NCBI GenBank assembly: GCA_016285355.1
Contig: JAEEQP010000017.1
Location: 4,951-68,950 of the forward strand
Reading direction: 5' to 3'
DNA length: 64,000 bases
Origin: Bacteroidales bacterium
GTDB lineage: Bacteria > Bacteroidota > Bacteroidia > Bacteroidales > F082
The translations under genes and the position numbers were made by a program. The notes under the pieces are model-generated. The model made no database searches. It was not told where the DNA came from and worked only from the letters and a program-made list of their open reading frames with translations. Shown piece after piece: positions 61,242 through 64,000 of the stretch (positions are counted from its first letter, which is position 1; each line of letters opens with the position of its first letter).

Positions 61242-62025
61242 AAACAATTTGACGATAATAGAGGCTGCTTTAACAGTTTTAAAGAAAGGAGAAAAAACAC
61301 AGTCAGTTCATGAGATATACAATGGTATTGTTGAGAATTCTTTGTATGTGTTTCATGCTCAAAACCCTTTGTCCGTTTTAAGAAGTGAATTGCGTAGCCA
61401 CTCTGTGGGAATTGATTTTCCAACAGCATCAAAGCATAAGTATTTTCTATATGATGAAACAAACGGAAAATTTAGTGCTTTGCAGAATGATGGTAAAGTT
61501 GATTATAATAGAGTGAATGCTGAAAGTTGTTTAACCCAACTCCGAAAACTATATGGTTACTATTTGAAAGATTTCAAAACAAACATTCTTGATCAATTGA
61601 AAAAGATGAATCCGTATGATTTTGAGTCATTTTGTATGAAACTTCTTAAAGTATATGGGTTTAGTAATGTGGCTGTCACACAAAAGAGTCGTGATGGAGG
61701 AATTGATGGTTACGGTAAACTAAGAGTTGGGCTTGCTCATATGAACGTGGCTTTTCAATGTAAGAGATGGGATAATGCAACAGTTAGCAGGAAAGAAATA
61801 GATGCTTTTAGAGGGGCAATTCAAGGAGAATATGAACAGGGCATTTACTTTACAACATCGTCTTTTTCTAAGGAGGCCATGAAGTTTTCCATCAAGTCAG
61901 GTGCGGTTCCTGTGATTTTAATAGATGGGAATATGATTGTTGACTTCATGATAGAAAAGCAGTTTGGCATTGAACATGAAGATTTGCCCATTTTTGTAAA
62001 TGCCATTGACAACATTTTCTCGTAA
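61231..62025 (+). CDS. HARE-HTH / Mrr-type restriction endonuclease
   Basis: 264 residues. Residues ~1-75 form a HARE-HTH domain (IEAALTVLKKGEKTQSVHEIYNGI, SVLRSELRSHSVG, KYFLYD), a DNA-sensing winged helix often attached to modification-dependent enzymes. Residues ~110-264 are an Mrr catalytic domain: PYDFESFCMKLLKVYGF, RDGGIDGYG (Asp), and FQCKRW (Gln-x-Lys), the PD-(D/E)xK core, followed by a GIYFTTSSFSKEA segment. It is the last gene and overlaps dndB by 11 nt. A second candidate nuclease for discriminating modified from unmodified DNA. Confidence 0.88.
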   Translation: MRDKNNLTIIEAALTVLKKGEKTQSVHEIYNGIVENSLYVFHAQNPLSVLRSELRSHSVGIDFPTASKHKYFLYDETNGKFSALQNDGKVDYNRVNAESCLTQLRKLYGYYLKDFKTNILDQLKKMNPYDFESFCMKLLKVYGFSNVAVTQKSRDGGIDGYGKLRVGLAHMNVAFQCKRWDNATVSRKEIDAFRGAIQGEYEQGIYFTTSSFSKEAMKFSIKSGAVPVILIDGNMIVDFMIEKQFGIEHEDLPIFVNAIDNIFS

Positions 62026-62244
62026 AGATTTGTGCTTGATCGGAAATAATTGGATACTCATTTCAAGGTAACAACCTAAACTGATAGTATCAACACCATA
62101 TTAATATTACTCATCAGTTCCAAAATGGAACATGAGCCAAATCCTTGTGGAACAGATATTTTTTTCGTCCCATCCCCTTGCGGGTTCACGGAAAAGTTGT
62201 AATTAATCTCGGCTTCGTGTTTGTCTATGATATGGTTTTTTTGG

Positions 62245-62252
62245 TATTTTTG
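62245..62252 (+). promoter_or_regulatory. Promoter of the GH95 gene
   Basis: TATTTTTG at 62245-62252 with TTTG at 62220-62223 (21 nt apart) is a good Bacteroidetes -33/-7 pair, 18 nt before the ATG. The rest of the gap 62026-62219 shows no gene. Confidence 0.55.
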
Positions 62253-62270
62253 CGGGAAAACAAATATCCC

Positions 62271-64000
62271 ATGAAACGCCTCCTATACATTGTCTTTTTG
62301 CTCATCATCGTCGGTTGCCAAAAGCAGTCCCCAAAGCCGCAATGGAACCTCACCCACACCGCTTCCGCCCAAATTTGGGAGGAATGTTTCCCCTTGGGCA
62401 ACGGCCACCTCGGTATGATGCCCGACGGCGGAGTGGAGGAGGAGAACATCACGCTAAACGACATCACCCTGTGGTCGGGGGCACCAAGCGACGACAGCAA
62501 CCCATTGGCCTTGCAATCCCTTCCGGAAATCCAAAGGCTGCTGAAAGAAGGCAAAAACGACGAGGCCCAAAACCTGATGTACGAGACCTTCGTCTGCGGC
62601 GGACAAGGCTCGGGCCACGGACAAGGCGCCACGGTGCCCTTCGGCTGCTACCAGACCTTGGGCGACATGACTGTCAAATACCAGTATCCCGATGAAGATT
62701 CCGTAACAAACTATCAACGAACGCTTTGCCTCAATGACGCCACTCACAAGGTGTCTTTCGAAAAAGGCGGGCAATGCTATGAGCGAGAGGCTTTCATTTC
62801 ACGTGTCGATGATGTAGCAATACTGCGTCTGACGGGTCCAGCCAAGATTTCACTCGGACTTTCAAGGCCGGAAAAGGCAGAAGTCATCACTGATGCCCAT
62901 TCCGTCATCATGTTCGGCCAGTTAGACAGCAACGTGGAAGGCGTGGAAGGGATGCGCTATTATGCCAAAGCACAAACGGTCGCCACGGACAACGAAACGG
63001 TCATCTATTTCTGTGCCGCTACCGTTTTCATGTGCGCCGACCCTCCCGAGGTCTACGTCAATGAACACCTGCAAAAGGCCATCGCGAAAGGCTATGATGC
63101 CGTGAAATGCGACCACCTGAAAGCCCACCATGAATTGTTTGACCGTGTGGAGCTGGTAATCGGTAATCCCAAAGAGAAACAAGACCTTACTTTGGATGAG
63201 CATTGGAAAGACTTCCTCGTCAACGACGACCCTTGGCTGCCAACTTGTTATTTCCATTATGGACGTTACCTGCTCATTAGTTCCACCCGCGAAGACCTGC
63301 TGCCACCCAACCTGCAAGGCCTGTGGGCCAACACCATCCAGACCCCTTGGAACGGCGACTACCACCTGAATATCAACGTGGAGATGAACCACTGGCCCTG
63401 CGAGGTCTGCAACCTCTCGGAGTTGCATCTACCATTAATCCATTTTGCCGAAGGGTTGATGCCCTCAGGACAACAGACCGCCCGCGACTTCTATGGCGCC
63501 CGAGGCTGGACGGCGCATGTGGTCTGCAATCCGTGGGGCTTCACGGCACCGGGTGAGCATCCCTCATGGGGTGCCACCAACACAGGTGGGGCATGGTTAG
63601 CTTTGCACGCTTGGCAGCATTATGAGTTTACACAAGACAAGGCTTTCTTGAAAGAGGTTTATCCATTAATGAAAGAGGCGGCCATGTTCTTCTTGGACGC
63701 AATGATAGAGGAACCCGAACACGGTTGGCTCGTCACCGCCCCAACGACCTCGCCTGAAAATGCCTTTTGGCTCAACGACAGCACCGCCGTCAGCGTGTGC
63801 ATGGGCAGCACCATGGATGTGCAGATTGTCAGCGTGTTGTATGATGCCGTCTGTCAGTCAGCGGAGATTTTGGGTGTGGATGCGGCTTTTTCTGATAGCC
63901 TGAAAACCGCGAAATCCCATTTTCCACCTATGCAGGTCAGCCAAGAAGGTTATTTGCAGGAATGGTTGAAAGACTACAAGGAAGTGGAGCCGCAGCACCG
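62271..64000 (+). CDS. GH95 alpha-L-fucosidase lipoprotein (3' end outside window)
   Basis: The first ~576 residues of a longer enzyme; the frame is open to the window end. It begins with a lipoprotein signal (MKRLLYIVFLLIIVGC). Family marks: IWEECFPLGNGHLGMM, NDITLWSG near the N-terminus, and the catalytic-domain segments LQGLWANTIQTPWNGDYH, LNINVEMNHWPCEVCNLSE, WGFTAPGEHPSWG, and WLVTAPTTSPEN with acidic residues. GH95 enzymes release terminal alpha-1,2-linked fucose or galactose from mucin or plant glycans. Paired with GH89 at the window's other end it fits a host-glycan degrader. Confidence 0.9.
   Translation, partial: MKRLLYIVFLLIIVGCQKQSPKPQWNLTHTASAQIWEECFPLGNGHLGMMPDGGVEEENITLNDITLWSGAPSDDSNPLALQSLPEIQRLLKEGKNDEAQNLMYETFVCGGQGSGHGQGATVPFGCYQTLGDMTVKYQYPDEDSVTNYQRTLCLNDATHKVSFEKGGQCYEREAFISRVDDVAILRLTGPAKISLGLSRPEKAEVITDAHSVIMFGQLDSNVEGVEGMRYYAKAQTVATDNETVIYFCAATVFMCADPPEVYVNEHLQKAIAKGYDAVKCDHLKAHHELFDRVELVIGNPKEKQDLTLDEHWKDFLVNDDPWLPTCYFHYGRYLLISSTREDLLPPNLQGLWANTIQTPWNGDYHLNINVEMNHWPCEVCNLSELHLPLIHFAEGLMPSGQQTARDFYGARGWTAHVVCNPWGFTAPGEHPSWGATNTGGAWLALHAWQHYEFTQDKAFLKEVYPLMKEAAMFFLDAMIEEPEHGWLVTAPTTSPENAFWLNDSTAVSVCMGSTMDVQIVSVLYDAVCQSAEILGVDAAFSDSLKTAKSHFPPMQVSQEGYLQEWLKDYKEVEPQH

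Overview
The window comes from a Bacteroidales genome (Bacteroidetes; a gut Prevotella/Bacteroides-like or uncultured lineage is likely). Three things point there. The -7 motif TAnnTTTG recurs upstream of genes, there is a type IX secretion (T9SS) sorting domain, and the families are Bacteroidetes-typical (type iii T6SS proteins, UpxY-like NusG, GH89, GH95, DUF2931, PAAR-like DUF4280). No rRNA or tRNA gene was recognised.

Layout. 1-7.5 kb (mostly +): housekeeping and catabolic genes: the tail of a repeat-containing secreted protein, UPF0371/DUF1846, a small lipoprotein, GH89 alpha-N-acetylglucosaminidase, guanine deaminase, and a TM1266-like regulator with the [FeFe]-hydrogenase maturase HydG. 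7.5-42.4 kb (all minus, except one 85-codon gene): one very long type VI secretion locus, transcribed from a UpxY/NusG-like antiterminator at 42447 down to a bidirectional terminator at 7497-7530. In transcription order it encodes UpxY, ClpV, TssB, TssC, two Hcp, VgrG, a T9SS-sorted repeat protein, a coiled-coil/beta-barrel protein, a PAAR-papain-fold toxin, a DUF2235 phospholipase-like protein and a DUF2931 protein. Next comes a ubiquitin-like block: Ubl, E2, two secreted or membrane proteins, a membrane JAB/JAMM protease, a membrane VWA-RING-FHA protein and E1. Then follow TssG, TssK, TssE, TssF, a lipase, a LysM glucosaminidase and finally a Ser/Thr kinase, a WG-repeat protein and a PP2C phosphatase.

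42.7-47.1 kb: dipeptidyl peptidase IV (-), a YoeB-type toxin-antitoxin pair and a YfcC-like transporter. 47.1-54.3 kb: a patchwork of accessory genes (Fic, an RloA-like ATPase, a phosphodiester glycosidase, an AAA_14/DUF4143 ATPase, DIP1984). They are separated by repeated palindromic elements and tandem arrays. At least four gene remnants lie among them: a truncated RloB, a second glycosidase 3' end, and C-terminal scraps of both ATPases. 54.4-62.0 kb: an AT-rich six-gene variant of the Dnd DNA-phosphorothioation system (DndC, DndD, a DndE-HerA ATPase fusion, a GIY-YIG nuclease, DndB, and a HARE-HTH/Mrr endonuclease), without DndA or DndFGH. 62.3 kb to the end: the start of a GH95 alpha-fucosidase.

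The most interesting system is the T6SS locus that carries what looks like a whole ubiquitin-like pathway (Ubl, E2, E1, deconjugase and a RING-like candidate E3) in overlapping genes between the tube/spike genes and the baseplate genes. It also carries a kinase/phosphatase/FHA set that recalls the threonine-phosphorylation control of proteobacterial T6SS. The second is the variant Dnd cluster, in which two different nuclease families appear to replace DndFGH. All functional calls rest on motif recognition by eye; no database search was run.
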